Shown: piece after piece, positions 1 to 10,800 of the stretch
How the letters are laid out: every line of letters begins with the position of its first letter
Numbering within the stretch: position 1 is the first letter of the stretch
DNA from: Bimastos eiseni
Taxonomy: Eukaryota > Annelida > Clitellata > Crassiclitellata > Lumbricidae
DNA: 64,000 bases
Direction: 5' to 3'
Assembly: GCA_959347315.1 (NCBI GenBank)
Contig: OY365811.1
Coordinates: 31,691,711-31,755,710 of the forward strand
Notes under the pieces: model-generated
Databases searched by the model: none
The model's input: the letters and a program-made list of their open reading frames with translations, nothing else
What the model was told of the DNA's origin: nothing
Program-made: the position numbers and the translations under genes

Positions 1-14
1 TAATAATATTACTT

Positions 15-277
15 GATTACCGCTCATTTCGTCGCATTCATTTCGTCGCATTCACTTCGTCGCATTTCATTTCGTCGCAGATCATTTCGTCGCATTCATT
101 TCGTTGCATTCATTTCGACAGATCAAGCATCGTGAGGGTCGGTTAGGGTCAGGCTATGCATCGCGAGGGTCGGTTAGGGTCAGGCTATGCGGCGTGAGGG
201 TCGTTTAGGGTCAGGGTTAAGGTCAGTGTTGTCTTTAAAATTCGACGAAATGAACTGCGACGAAATGAACGGGAACC
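15..277. mobile_element. MULE-like nonautonomous inverted-repeat element (263 bp)
   Basis: The element is flanked by a perfect 9-bp direct repeat ATATTACTT at 6-14 and 278-286, as expected for a target-site duplication. Its left end is built from repeated units close to CATTTCGTCGCATT (about 24-115). Its right end (241-277) carries the inverse complement, CGACGAAATGAAC twice, so the two ends form an imperfect terminal inverted repeat. The middle (about 131-225) holds three copies of a roughly 31-bp unit containing GAGGGTCGGTTAGGGTCAGG. There is no coding capacity. Duplications of 9-10 bp are typical of Mutator-like transposons, so I assign it there tentatively. Confidence 0.6.
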
Positions 278-1442
278 ATATTACTTAATGTAATGCAATG
301 TAGTCCATCTTACATTATGTTCACGTAATAGATTTCAATTTCACTGTAAAAACGACGTAGGCCATAGTCGGTATTTACATATTTAAAGAAACAAACGAAA
401 AACTTCGGCGAAATAACAAACGCTGGCGCAAACGTCGTTGCAAAACCATTTAATGCGATGCATAGCAACACAATTCTATGTAACGTAATATGTACTGAAA
501 TCGTGTTCCTATTTTTCCCAGTGACAATGAATTGCGACCTAAGCTAGAGGGTTACGTGTATGTATTCGATGGAAAGACGAAAGGAGAAACGACTGCATTC
601 CAATAAGTAGGCAAATCCTTCCCCTGCGGATGGCATAGCTCAGCAACAAATTGCCAATTTCGCATCAGGCGTCAGGATTAATGGCAAGGCATCGAATGTT
701 TAAGGCATCAAAGACCCTGCTTCCTGGCACGGTTGCTGTCTCGAATAATGAGAATGGTCTAGTAGGGGCAATACTGTTGATTCATTGTGGGTGCTATAAT
801 GATAGTTTCCTTGTTGATTCTTAACCAGGCCCCATCTCGTTTCCCACTGCCCTCTATTCGTGCCAGTTTGCGATGAAAACCTGTTTTTGATACGAATTTA
901 GTACAACTCTAAAAATGTCGTAACAATGGCTAGTAGATTGGGGACAAGTCAGATTAAATGATGCACCGGAAGGTGCTGCATAAGAGATTGCCATCGCTGC
1001 ATAAATGGGTTTTGGTATTCACCGCAGCTAGGTTTCCCTATTCGGTGAGTCTATGTATGCATATAACAACCGAGGGCACTTTGAACCCATCAGATAAAGT
1101 TGAGATGTTTTCCAACCGATGCAATAAGTCGTCCGGACAGGTCCCTTGTCCTAGGCACCTGGTTCTTGATCCCTTGTGCCTGGTCCCTGGCACGTAGTAC
1201 CGGGATGGGGTACTGTTCAGCCTAATCTGCCAAATGCGTGTGCAAACATTTTCCTCGTGTTTGGAGTCCTAGAAGACCTAGGCGGTACATTAGACTTATT
1301 ATTCACGCAAAATGAAAAATTGAATACCGCCACTGCACGTAGTGCCAATCCCAAGATTGGATACAGGCGGAGGGCGACGCAAATCATCTTTGTAATGAAG
1401 CGCTGTCATTAAACAGCAGTAAACCAACCAAATGCGGCTAGT

Positions 1443-1488
1443 GGAAGAAGAAGAAGAAGATGATGATGACGAAGAAGAAGAAGAAGGA
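1443..1488. repeat. (GAA/GAT)n microsatellite
   Basis: A run of GAA triplets is interrupted by GAT and GAC triplets. The apparent acidic or polyserine frames across it come only from the triplet repeat. Confidence 0.85.
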
Positions 1489-1848
1489 AAGCATTGCCTT
1501 GAGCTAGCCCTGAGGCAGTCGTCGGTATGAAATGCTAGCGACTTCTTTTTATTAACCTTAGCGTACAAAGGCGGGCGGCCAGTCCACTCTCTCACCGTCT
1601 CACCTTCCCACAGACATTGAACTGGCTATGTGAAGTGAAGTGAAGCAGAAACCTCGACACATATTCGTGCGTTGGTGTCAATTAGTCTCGCGACACGTGT
1701 TGAGATAATTGGTGTTCTTCAAATCTTCCTTATTAGCTGTTAGTCATCTCTCTATTTCTCTTGTTAGTAGGCCCCTATTCTTGTCTTCATCGCTATTACT
1801 ATAATTATTCATGTGATCGCAACATCGTCTTTGGTATCGCAATCATCG

Positions 1849-2035
1849 ACATCTTCTTCTCCATCGTCATTTTATTCCTCTTCTTTCTTCTTCTGCTTCT
1901 ATTTCGTAATTTTTCTCTTCTTTCTCTACTACACCTTTTCATACTTCTTCTTTTTCTACTTCTTTCCATCTGCATCTGTTTTCTTCCATTTCACCTGCTT
2001 CATAACTTATTAAATCTCTTGCGAGTCTTCTTTGT
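1849..2035. repeat. pyrimidine-rich TTC/TTCT tract
   Basis: The stretch is strongly biased to T and C on the + strand, with repeated TTCTTC and TTTCTTC words. It produces spurious hydrophobic open frames. Confidence 0.7.
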
Positions 2036-2078
2036 CCCTTCTGCTTCTCCAGTGTTCATGATTTCCTTCACTTCACAA

Positions 2079-2221
2079 TTGAGGCTATGAGGTTATTGCA
2101 TTTGTATTCCCTCTCTTCAACGATGAGATTGGGCTTAGCCACGTCAATATGTTGTTGACGTCTCCCTTTGTAGTTGAGGCTGTAAGGTTACAGCATTTTT
2201 ACTCCCTCTATTCGACGAGAT
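2079..2221. repeat. diverged 50-bp direct duplication
   Basis: TTGAGGCTATGAGGTTATTG at 2079 recurs as TTGAGGCTGTAAGGTTACAG at 2174. In both copies it is followed by a GCATTT...CTCCCTCT...CGA.GAGAT block. The copies are about 95 bp apart and imperfect. Confidence 0.65.
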
Positions 2222-2845
2222 CGCACAAACCCATTTAAATCTGCGTATGGTACTTGTGAACTGCATTGGTCTTTGTCTCAGAAATGCTCTCCTAACCAGT
2301 TATAGCGTCCCACGTGCCTTAACAATTCTTGAAAAGACTCATCATGTTGAAGGTTTTTACTCTCGAGATTCTATCCTCATCCAATCTGAACTTCCTTGGC
2401 TTCTTTAGCGGACAGCAAGATGCCATCTAAATGTCTGATGCTATAATTACGAACAGTACCGTCTCTGCATCAGCGAAACCCGAAAGATGCAACGTCTGAA
2501 ATTCTGAATCAACCGAGACTTAGTCGTCCGTCTCTTGAAGGGTAATCGAGTGCGCTCTAAACCTCTCACTCATGCAGCGACTGATGAGATCGGATCGCTC
2601 TGTCTCGAAGGGGCGATGACTTTGTATTGAATTCAGACAGAACTGTTCCAAGGGGCATATCCATGGACCTAACATAGTTACTCCTGGTTTTCTCGCGGCT
2701 AATGTAATGTCCACAGATATAACCCGGCTATAATTTCGAGACATAATACTGGCCGAGCATAATGTGTTTGGCAATAAAGCAGTCACTGTGGTTTGCGACG
2801 AGACAGTTAATGTACTGGTCATTCGTCGCTCGCCTCTGTTTTCAG

Positions 2846-3123
2846 CAGTGCATTTTTCAGCCCAAACGCGCCGGAACGGCGTTCCGACACCTATTTTCCG
2901 ATAAGTAAAAAATAAAAATATTAGTTGTGCAAAAACTCTGGAATTTGGTATGAAAACATAATAATTAAATTTGTTACTTTCTAAAATTCATAAGTAAATG
3001 TATAGATTGCGATCATTGTGTCCTAAAAAATTTATTTTATTTGGTACCATAGCTAATTTTAACGACATTTCTTTAGACAATACATGTGCGTTCCGACACC
3101 CATTTTTCTAGAAAAATACACTG
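2846..3123. mobile_element. hAT-like nonautonomous element (278 bp)
   Basis: The left end reads CAGTGCATTTTTC. The right end, reverse complemented, reads CAGTGTATTTTTC. Both match the CAGTG-type termini common in hAT transposons. The flanks are GTTTTCAG (2838-2845) and GTTATCAG (3124-3131), a 7-of-8 match at the 8-bp length expected for hAT target duplications. GTTCCGACACC recurs inside near both ends (about 2880 and 3090). It has no coding capacity, so it would have depended on a transposase supplied elsewhere. Confidence 0.6.
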
Positions 3124-4319
3124 GTTATCAGAGGAAGACATCTTACTATATATGGGGTTCGGGGATACTACGGCCACATCGCATACAGGAACAGCAATGC
3201 ATATATCTCGGAAATTTTTCCTGTAGGAACTTCTGATGTTTAGGCGTACATTAGCTTTGTGAAGTGTTTTCCTACTAGGTTCTTAAAAGGCGCTACATCA
3301 AGTAGACCTAGATTTGAAATTACGGTTATGAAATGCATCATACTTGCATACAAGTAAGTAAGTCCTGGCAATTTGTTGTCAAATTCAGAAAACGCATCTG
3401 GAACAGTGAGTCGCACTCAGAATGCTGAGGTAAATGGTAAACGCAAAACGTGGATTTTGAATACTCATTCAACGAAACGTGATCTAACTCGAGACAACTT
3501 ATGTGTTATTTCGCTTTGGCCACACTAGATGAAACATTAAAGCAAGAAGAAGTTGTCATAATTTTCTGGAGATTTCTTTCAGAAAGACACCATTCGACCA
3601 CTCTCGTCTTCATCAGCACACAGACAAAAGCAATTAGCAGGCCATCTGTTATTCAACAGGATTAGGAGCTTAGAGGGAGTAGGAAGACGACAAACAAGAA
3701 GTAGGCCTACGAGGAGGAGGAGGACGAGAAAAGAAGACGAAGAAGATGGACTATACACATGATATTGATAATGACGAGCAGAAGTCGGACGAAAACAAAT
3801 AAAGAGACGAAGTAAAAATGTTGCACAGCAATAGCCTTAAGGTTGTGATTTGGTGTTATGATAATGAAAAAGCTGGAGGCTTTCGTGTTAATATATTTGG
3901 GATCATGACAAGGACGATTGCTGCTGACAATAAACACTTATTAAATAGAAAATAACAAACGTGGAAGAGAAAAGAGAAATGAGCTGCAGACGAAAGGATA
4001 AGAAGCACAAATAAAGCCAAGGATGAGTGAAGACCGTAGAATCTGTTTATTGGGAAGATAAAGACTCAGTTGATGAATGTATCAGTCAAATGGCATCATC
4101 CATCATGTCTGTCTACACATCGTCTCATAACGTCTGCTTTCAAGTAACCAAGCGATTGATGAATCAGGATGAGCCAATGGACAGACGAGAAAAGAACAGG
4201 AAATTAATTAGCTAAAAGAACGCGGCATTATCGGCATAGGAGCCTGAGTAATGATCACCAATAGATCCATCAATTAGTCCATAGCTCGATCCATTCATTA
4301 ATTTGTCTTCCATTGATTA

Positions 4320-4620
4320 CATAGACTGTATCCATCCACCCAGCTACTCGTCCATACATTCAACAATGTCCCCATATCCGTCCACCCATCCACTCACCCA
4401 TTGTGAAACGCATCATCTACCCCTCTCACCAACTCATCTAGCCATCTTTCCTCCGACCCATCATTCACCTACCCATCCGCCTATCCAGCCATCCATCCAT
4501 CTACTAACCCTTCCATCCACTTACTCATCCAACAATCTATTTATCCATTCAAATATTCATCGGCTAACCCATCCTACAATCTACCCATCCATTCGCCCAT
4601 CCTACCCACCATTCACCAAA
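4320..4620. repeat. degenerate CCATCC minisatellite
   Basis: CCATCCA, CCACCCA and CATCCATC words recur every 4-8 bases over about 300 bp. The 111-codon open frame across it (4303-4638) is rich in His, Pro, Ser and Thr only because of the repeat. Confidence 0.75.
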
Positions 4621-4822
4621 GCATCATGCGCCATTTAACTCACCCGTTGAAGACCTTGATATGTCGTCATAGCCGACAACGATCGCAGTCATCACCATGG
4701 CGACTACAGCTGCTGAAGCCGTTCTCCTTTCCGGTTGCATCTTCGTCGACGAATCACGACCACCTGTTCATTCAGATAGAGGATGAGGCGAAGTCGTCAC
4801 ACGAATATAGTTCATAACAACC

Positions 4823-4853
4823 ATACACGCACACACACACACACACATACACG
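4823..4853. repeat. (AC)n microsatellite
   Basis: About 12 nearly uninterrupted AC dinucleotides. Confidence 0.85.
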
Positions 4854-5126
4854 GATAAGAACGACGAGAGATGTCGCTTCTATCGCCTTGTGTGTAGACT
4901 CCATGCGATGATTGCTCGTTCTTAAGCGTTCGCGTCTGTCTTGCTATACACCGTTTCAACACACACCCGCCTCTGTCATTGCTCGGTGCGTGGACTCCGT
5001 CCGTCTTTGTCCTCATCGGCCAATTCGTTTATATCCAGCTATACGCATCCATCAATTCAGTCATCTATAGGTAGATTCCAACAGTCCATCAATCTAACCG
5101 AACGTTCATATCGCTATATATACATA

Positions 5127-5275
5127 TTTATTATTATTATTACTATTGTTATAATTATTATTATAATTATTAATAGTAGAAGTAGTAGGGATGGAGTAGT
5201 AGTTGTAGTAGTGGTAGTAGAAGTTGTAGGTTAGTGAAAGTAGGGGGAAGCAGGGAAAGTAGCAGTAGTAGTAGT
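5127..5275. repeat. ATT to TAG/TAGTAG triplet repeat
   Basis: ATT triplets grade into AGTAGT and GTAGTAG triplets and end in AGTAGTAGTAGTAG near 5275. Confidence 0.75.
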
Positions 5276-5720
5276 AGTATCATTATTAACAATACAGCAG
5301 TTTTTTATATAGCGAACCCTGCAACGTATGTAAGGCCATTAATTCCTAGTCGCCGGACCAATCAGAAATCTAAATATTCATACATCCCTTCCTTCTTCCA
5401 TTTGTGTTAGATTTCTCGGCCCACTGATTTCGTCCCAATCCAATTTCATGCTCTCATGCCTGGCTCTCTTCTTCACCTTATATACATACATTCCTCGATT
5501 ACATCCCTCAGTACGTTCTTCAGTCACTCTCAACGCATCAACCGTGATCTTTACAATATGCAGCTTTTCACTATCACCGTCCGATACCCGTAATTTTTTC
5601 TCCCAGTGTTGCTAAGCATTTAGCGATACGTTTCAGTGGAGACAATTGCTTTGCGAACCAGATATATTAAGGACTAGGTTAGCCACATTAGTTAAAGCGC
5701 ACATCGTGTGCGACGCTGTG

Positions 5721-5780
5721 CGTATGTACGTATGTATGTATGTATGTATGTATGCAAGCGTATGTATGTATGTATGCATG
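5721..5780. repeat. (TATG)n microsatellite
   Basis: Tandem TATG units with two interruptions (TACG and CAAGCG). Confidence 0.85.
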
Positions 5781-6856
5781 ATGCACGTGTGTATGTATGT
5801 GTATATCTACATATGCCTGTATGACCAGGGGCTCTGCTAATTGTACTGTAAATAGTGACAATGGTCGACGTCTGGAGGTTAATGCAATCTTGAGCGGAAT
5901 AGCTGTTATGCATGAAATGTGTTTTTATAGCTGCATCTGTCGTTTTCCAGAAGTGACCGATGATCAGAATCTACGAAGATGAAGCTTTTACAGGAAATTT
6001 GACCAGTAAACCAAGAAATTGTCTCGAAACGGTCTCGGTCTCTTTTGAAACGGGTCATTGCATTTCATCGCCTTTTTGTTAGTATCTCTTGGGGCAATCC
6101 GACTCTGTCTATTGTCCGTCGATGTGTCCGCAAGCTTCTCTGCCTTTCAACTGTCCTCTTATCTGTCTGTGTTTATGAATGTCTGTGCGCCTGCATCTGC
6201 TATTGTGCTCCTTCGTTCAGACCATTTATACATGAATGTCACTCGCGAAACTCTGGACGATGGCGCTATGTAAAAGTCATCGACCGACAGCAGAGGCGTG
6301 GGAGAACTACGATTGAAGGTGTCTACCTGAAACCTGAGAGGGGAGACATCAATGGGTTTCGCCGGAGGCAGACGGCCTCAATACAGACGGCGAGAAGTAT
6401 GCAAAGATCAACTGAGTGTCAAGCAACGAAACCTGACACCTCGAGGCAGACGTTAGAGCCGCCTGCCCCTCCCATCTCTGCGACCCACGGACAAGAAATT
6501 CATGAACCAGCTACAGATCTGATCTGAACCGGCTTGTTGACACTGATCAAGAATGAGGGACAATTCCGATACGAACGGCGTAACCTATTAGGCGGTATAA
6601 CTATAATAATGTAACTCAATCCCTGGAATCTATTGCCTGTCTATGACACTAACAAGGCGGAGCCATAACAGCCGCTAGTCAAACATTAACTGTATGTCTC
6701 GAGTGATATGACGTTATGCTAGGGACACCAAGATCCGACCAACCAGGTTTAGTAATAGTTTCAGCAGGTGATCAGTCGTCCAATAGAGATACGAGTTTTG
6801 CGTTTGGGATGGCGAAGGAAATCGCCTCTAGAAGGATTCATATAGTGTAGCAAGCG

Positions 6857-6870
6857 AAGAAACAAGGGGG
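6857..6870. repeat. left target-site duplication of LINE copy 1
   Basis: AAGAAACAAGGGGG here is repeated exactly at 11757-11770, immediately after the 3' tail of LINE copy 1. This is the 14-bp direct repeat expected from target-primed reverse transcription. Confidence 0.8.
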
Positions 6871-6871
6871 C

Positions 6872-7831
6872 AGCCTGGAGAGTCTGGAAAACCTCCGTGT
6901 AGCCAAGGTAGAACGGATCCTTAAGATCCAGAATAAGGTAAAAACCCCGACCACGGCGGTGAAGATTGAACTGGAACCTGGTTCAGTCGCACCTGCCAAA
7001 CTGCATATTGGATTTCTAAGTTTCAAAATGTATGATTACATACCAGCACCTACACGCTGTTTCTGCTGTCTGTCTTTCGGCCACGTAGCCAAATTTTGTA
7101 GGAAGAACCAACGATGCGGGATCTGCGCCGGCGACCACAAGCACACCGAGTGTTCGAAGCGCGAGCAGCCGAAGTGTGCAGCCTGCGGCGGCCCCCATCC
7201 TGCGATGACTAACAGCTGTCCGAAATACACGCTGGCCAAGGCCGCTACCACCATCAGCGTCCAGGAAGGGAGGCTGTACAGCGATGCCCTTCGGACTGCT
7301 CGCTCACGGAAGAACACCACGGAGGCTTCCGCGACAAAGATGACTACGAAGACGACGGGAACAACGGCCGGTGCGGTCAACACGACGACGGCGACAGCCG
7401 GTGCTCCGAGCACCGGGGGGAGTGCTAAGGCGGAGTCGGAAGGCTCGCGTCCCTCAGGTATCCCAGTCCGTAAACGGTCTCAGGTGAACCCACCGACCGC
7501 GCCAACTCCTGTCGTTCCCGACGGACAACAGGAGGAGGTGGCGACGACCGACACCGGTAGGGTACAGAGGGATGTGCTTGACGCTCTGAACCGTGCCTGC
7601 ACCCTGTTCGTCGGAGCCATGGAGACTAACGGTGGCGCTATCTCTGTCTCTAGGCTGATCGAGATCCTAGCTACCACCATCCAGGCCGTCTTCAGGATTC
7701 CGATTGAGCAGGTGTGCGGCGCGATGACGACCGCCTACGCGCTCTCCTCCGGTGCCACGAGCGCCGCGTCAGCCACTGCAACCGACAGCCACCATCACGG
7801 ACATCCAAATACTCCAGTGGAACGCATGTAG
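6872..7831 (+). CDS. LINE ORF1, gag-like zinc-knuckle protein, C-terminal part (copy 1)
   Basis: This is the distal part of the nucleic-acid-binding ORF1 protein, which would coat the LINE RNA. Its 5' end is lost through truncation, so the frame is open from the element edge; the first internal ATG is at 7025. Three zinc knuckles follow in order: CFCCLSFGHVAKFC (C-x2-C-x4-H-x4-C), CGICAGDHKHTEC (C-x2-C-x3-H-x4-C) and CAACGGPHPAMTNSC (C-x2-C-x3-H-x6-C). A Thr/Ala/Lys-rich linker follows, then a C-terminal region shared with copy 2. The frame ends at TAG 7829-7831, inside the start of ORF2. All three knuckles are intact here, whereas the third is lost in copy 2. Confidence 0.85.
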   Translation, partial: SLESLENLRVAKVERILKIQNKVKTPTTAVKIELEPGSVAPAKLHIGFLSFKMYDYIPAPTRCFCCLSFGHVAKFCRKNQRCGICAGDHKHTECSKREQPKCAACGGPHPAMTNSCPKYTLAKAATTISVQEGRLYSDALRTARSRKNTTEASATKMTTKTTGTTAGAVNTTTATAGAPSTGGSAKAESEGSRPSGIPVRKRSQVNPPTAPTPVVPDGQQEEVATTDTGRVQRDVLDALNRACTLFVGAMETNGGAISVSRLIEILATTIQAVFRIPIEQVCGAMTTAYALSSGATSAASATATDSHHHGHPNTPVERM

Positions 7832-10800
7832 CCTCAGACCCCGCGTAGGGGAGCTGAGGCACCGCATCTCCGAGATGCGGACACCGCCGACGATCATCTG
7901 CATACAGGAAACTTGGCTGAGGACTAACATCAAGTTCGAGCTACCCGGCTACACCTGTGTGAGGCATGACCGAACCACTGGAGAGGCTGGAGGAGGAGTT
8001 GCAACGTTCGTGAAGACCGGCATCGCCTTCTCAACGACCAGCACCACCGACGTCCCGGAGTCGATCACCATCACCCTCGACGGACTACCAGGTAAGATCA
8101 AAATTGTTAACGTCTACCACCGACCACGCCAAACTGGAAACCCTCTGCCACCGGACATCTACTCTCGATTCTTCCAAGACAGGTCAGCAGTCATTCTGGG
8201 AGACTTCAACGCGCACAGCACGCTATTTGGGTGCAGAACCACCGATGCACGAGGACGCCGACTAGAGGACGACATGGAGGACAACGCCTTCGTCGCCCTC
8301 AACACCGGCGCCCCGACCACCGCCAGCCACGCCACCGGAGCTGCCGGCCACCTCGACCTTGCTATGGCCTCGACGCCCTTGGCACGGAAGTGCACTTGGA
8401 CGGTCCTAGACGACTCCATGGGAAGCGACCACTCGCCCATCCTCATCAACATCGAGGAAGCAGTCCCTGTCGAGAAAGCCTTCATCCCTAGGTGGCTACA
8501 CCGAAAGGCTGACTGGACGGCTTTCAAAGACGACTGCAGGGCAGAACTCACCGTCGCACACATCACCGACGATATCGAAGCGAGCCACACCAACTTCCTC
8601 GGCTCGCTGCTGGAGATCGCCACGCGGCACATTCCACGATCGACTCCTCCCAAGGAGAAGGTCAAGAGTGTGCCGTACTGGACCGACGAGTGCACACGCC
8701 ACGTCGAGGAGCGCACAGAGGCCCGCAAGAAGATGCAGAAGACCAGGCACCCGGCGGATGCTGAAGAATACCGACGCATCAAAGGAATCACCCAAAGAGT
8801 CATCAAGAACGCGCAGAAGACCTCCTGGAGAGACTACTGCACCACGCTGAGCGACAAGACCAAGCTCGGAAAAGTCTGGGGAACGATGAGAAAGATGTCC
8901 GGTGCGAGATCACGACCGGCCATACCAACTCTGAAGAAGGACGGACGCTCCTACACAACAAATCAGGAGAAGGCGAATCATCTTGGGAGGTGCTTCTCAG
9001 ATGTCAGCAGCAACAGGAACCATACCGTGGAGTTCCAAGAGCGCAAATCCGCCTTTGAGGACGAGCACTCGAAGGAGCTCCATGGGGGACAGCTGCCGGC
9101 AGACGACCAGCCCTTCAACGAGCCTCTCACCATCCAGGCTCTGAGAATCGCCCTCCTGCGCTGTAGAAAGGACACGAGTCCAGGAGAGGACACCATCACC
9201 TACGAGATCCTGGCCCAGCTTCCGCATCCAAGTCTGCTAGCCTTGCTGGAGCTGTACAACGCGGTCTGGCAACATGGACGACTTCCGGCCTGCTGGAAGA
9301 ACTCCATCGTTGTCCCTATCCAGAAGCCACAAAAGCCAGCCTACGACGGAAACTCTTACCGCCCCATCGCACTGACATCCGTCTTGTGCAAACTGATGGA
9401 GCGGTTAGTGACCGACAGGCTGACCTGGCACATGGAAACAAATCACCGCTTCAACAAGCACCAGTCGGGCTTCCGCAGACTGCGAAGCTGCCAGGATCAC
9501 ATCGTCCGCCTTCAAGACGACATCCAACGCGCCATTCATTCAAAGCACAGCCTCACTGGCGTCTTCGTAGATTTAGAGAAGGCCTTCGACCTAATGTGGA
9601 CAGATGGGCTGCTGTCGAAGCTACAGCAGCACAATATCTCCGGTCAAATGTTCAACTGGATCCGGGACTTTCTGACCGACCGACACATCCGTGTCCGCGT
9701 CGGCTCAGAGCTGTCCGATCTCTTCCTCATGGAGAACGGATCCCCACAGGGCAGTGTCATCAGCCCTGTGCTCTTCATCATCATGTTGAACGACATACCG
9801 GAGCCACAGGACGACGTAAGGCTTTCTCTCTACGCGGACGACAGCGCCATCTGGAGAGCTGGCCCAAACCCGGAAGTGAACCGGCGTCATCTCCAAAACT
9901 ATCTGGACCAACTGAAAAAGTACTTTGACGGATGGGGCTTCAAGGTGTCGTCAACAAAAACGGTTGCCGTAGAATTTCACCGCTGCGGCACACCTGCAGC
10001 CCACCGACCGCTGAAGCTCGGGACCACTCCGTTGACCTACAACAATAACGTCAAGTTCCTGGGGGTGATCTTCGATCGACATCTCACCTGGTGCGACCAC
10101 ATCAGCTACATCGCTGATCGCTGCAAGACGCGCCTCAACCTGATGCGCGCTATTGCGGGCTCGCACTGGGGAGCATCGAAAGACACCCTCCTGATGATAT
10201 ACCGTGCTCTCATCCGCTCCGTCATCGACTACGGCTGCGTCGCCTACGACAGCGCCTCCAGAAACCAGAAAAAGGTGCTTAGTACAATCCAGTACAAGGC
10301 ACTGAGTATCGCTTCTGGAGCGCTCCGAGGAACGAGTCTGGCTGCACTGCAGGTAGAATGCAGAGAAGTGCCACTCGACCTACGACGCAAACGGTTGATG
10401 ATGGAGCTCATCACGAAGGTCAACGCGATCCCGAACCACCCGACGCAATCCATCACCAGCGGTCGGAAGCTGAAAAACACCAATGACGACACCGACCCCA
10501 TCCGCATCAAAACAAGACACATCGACCAAGAGATCGAACCACCAAAAATCAAACCGCTCGCCTGCACCACAACACCACCGTGGCTGCTGCGACCATCCGT
10601 GACAGACACCACTCTGACACAGAAGATCGGCGACCTGAACGACCCTCTGAAAAAGAGGGATCTGGTCAAAGATCACATCCGCTCCTACGACGCGCGAATG
10701 GCTGTCTACACGGATGGAGCCAAGAACGCAGCAGGTAGGGTGTCGTGCTCATTCTACGTGCCCTCTAGCGGCCACCACGAAAGCTGCCGAATGAGCGACG

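Larger units (their letters stand above)
287..2837. other. intergenic, no supported gene
   Basis: I see no ORF with recognisable protein similarity or plausible splice structure here. The open frames are short and low in complexity. The stretch contains a GAA/GAT microsatellite (1443-1488), a pyrimidine-rich tract (about 1849-2035) and a diverged 50-bp direct duplication (2079-2129 and 2174-2221). Confidence 0.5.
3132..6856. other. intergenic, no supported gene
   Basis: The contents are simple or low-complexity DNA: GAG/AAG-rich at 3710-3760, degenerate CCATCC at about 4320-4620, AC dinucleotides at 4823-4853, ATT/TAG triplets at 5127-5275 and TATG at 5721-5780. An open frame at 6045-6527 (+, 160 codons) ends in a Pro/Ser/Thr-rich segment. 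It has no recognisable domain and I do not call it a gene. Confidence 0.5.

Noticed and set aside
131..225. TTAGGG motifs suggesting interstitial telomere
   Set aside because: The words occur once per 31-bp unit, not in tandem, and belong to the internal repeat of the 15-277 element.
4303..4638. 111-codon His/Pro/Ser-rich frame
   Set aside because: It is a translation of the CCATCC minisatellite.
6045..6527. 160-codon open frame, possibly the end of a retroelement polyprotein
   Set aside because: No zinc finger, integrase or protease motif is visible. I left it only as a weak note about an LTR element.
8159..8806. 215-codon minus-strand open frame over LINE ORF2, repeated at 14416-15063
   Set aside because: It is the antisense shadow of the endonuclease and following region. 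It recurs only because the LINE is duplicated and shows no domain.
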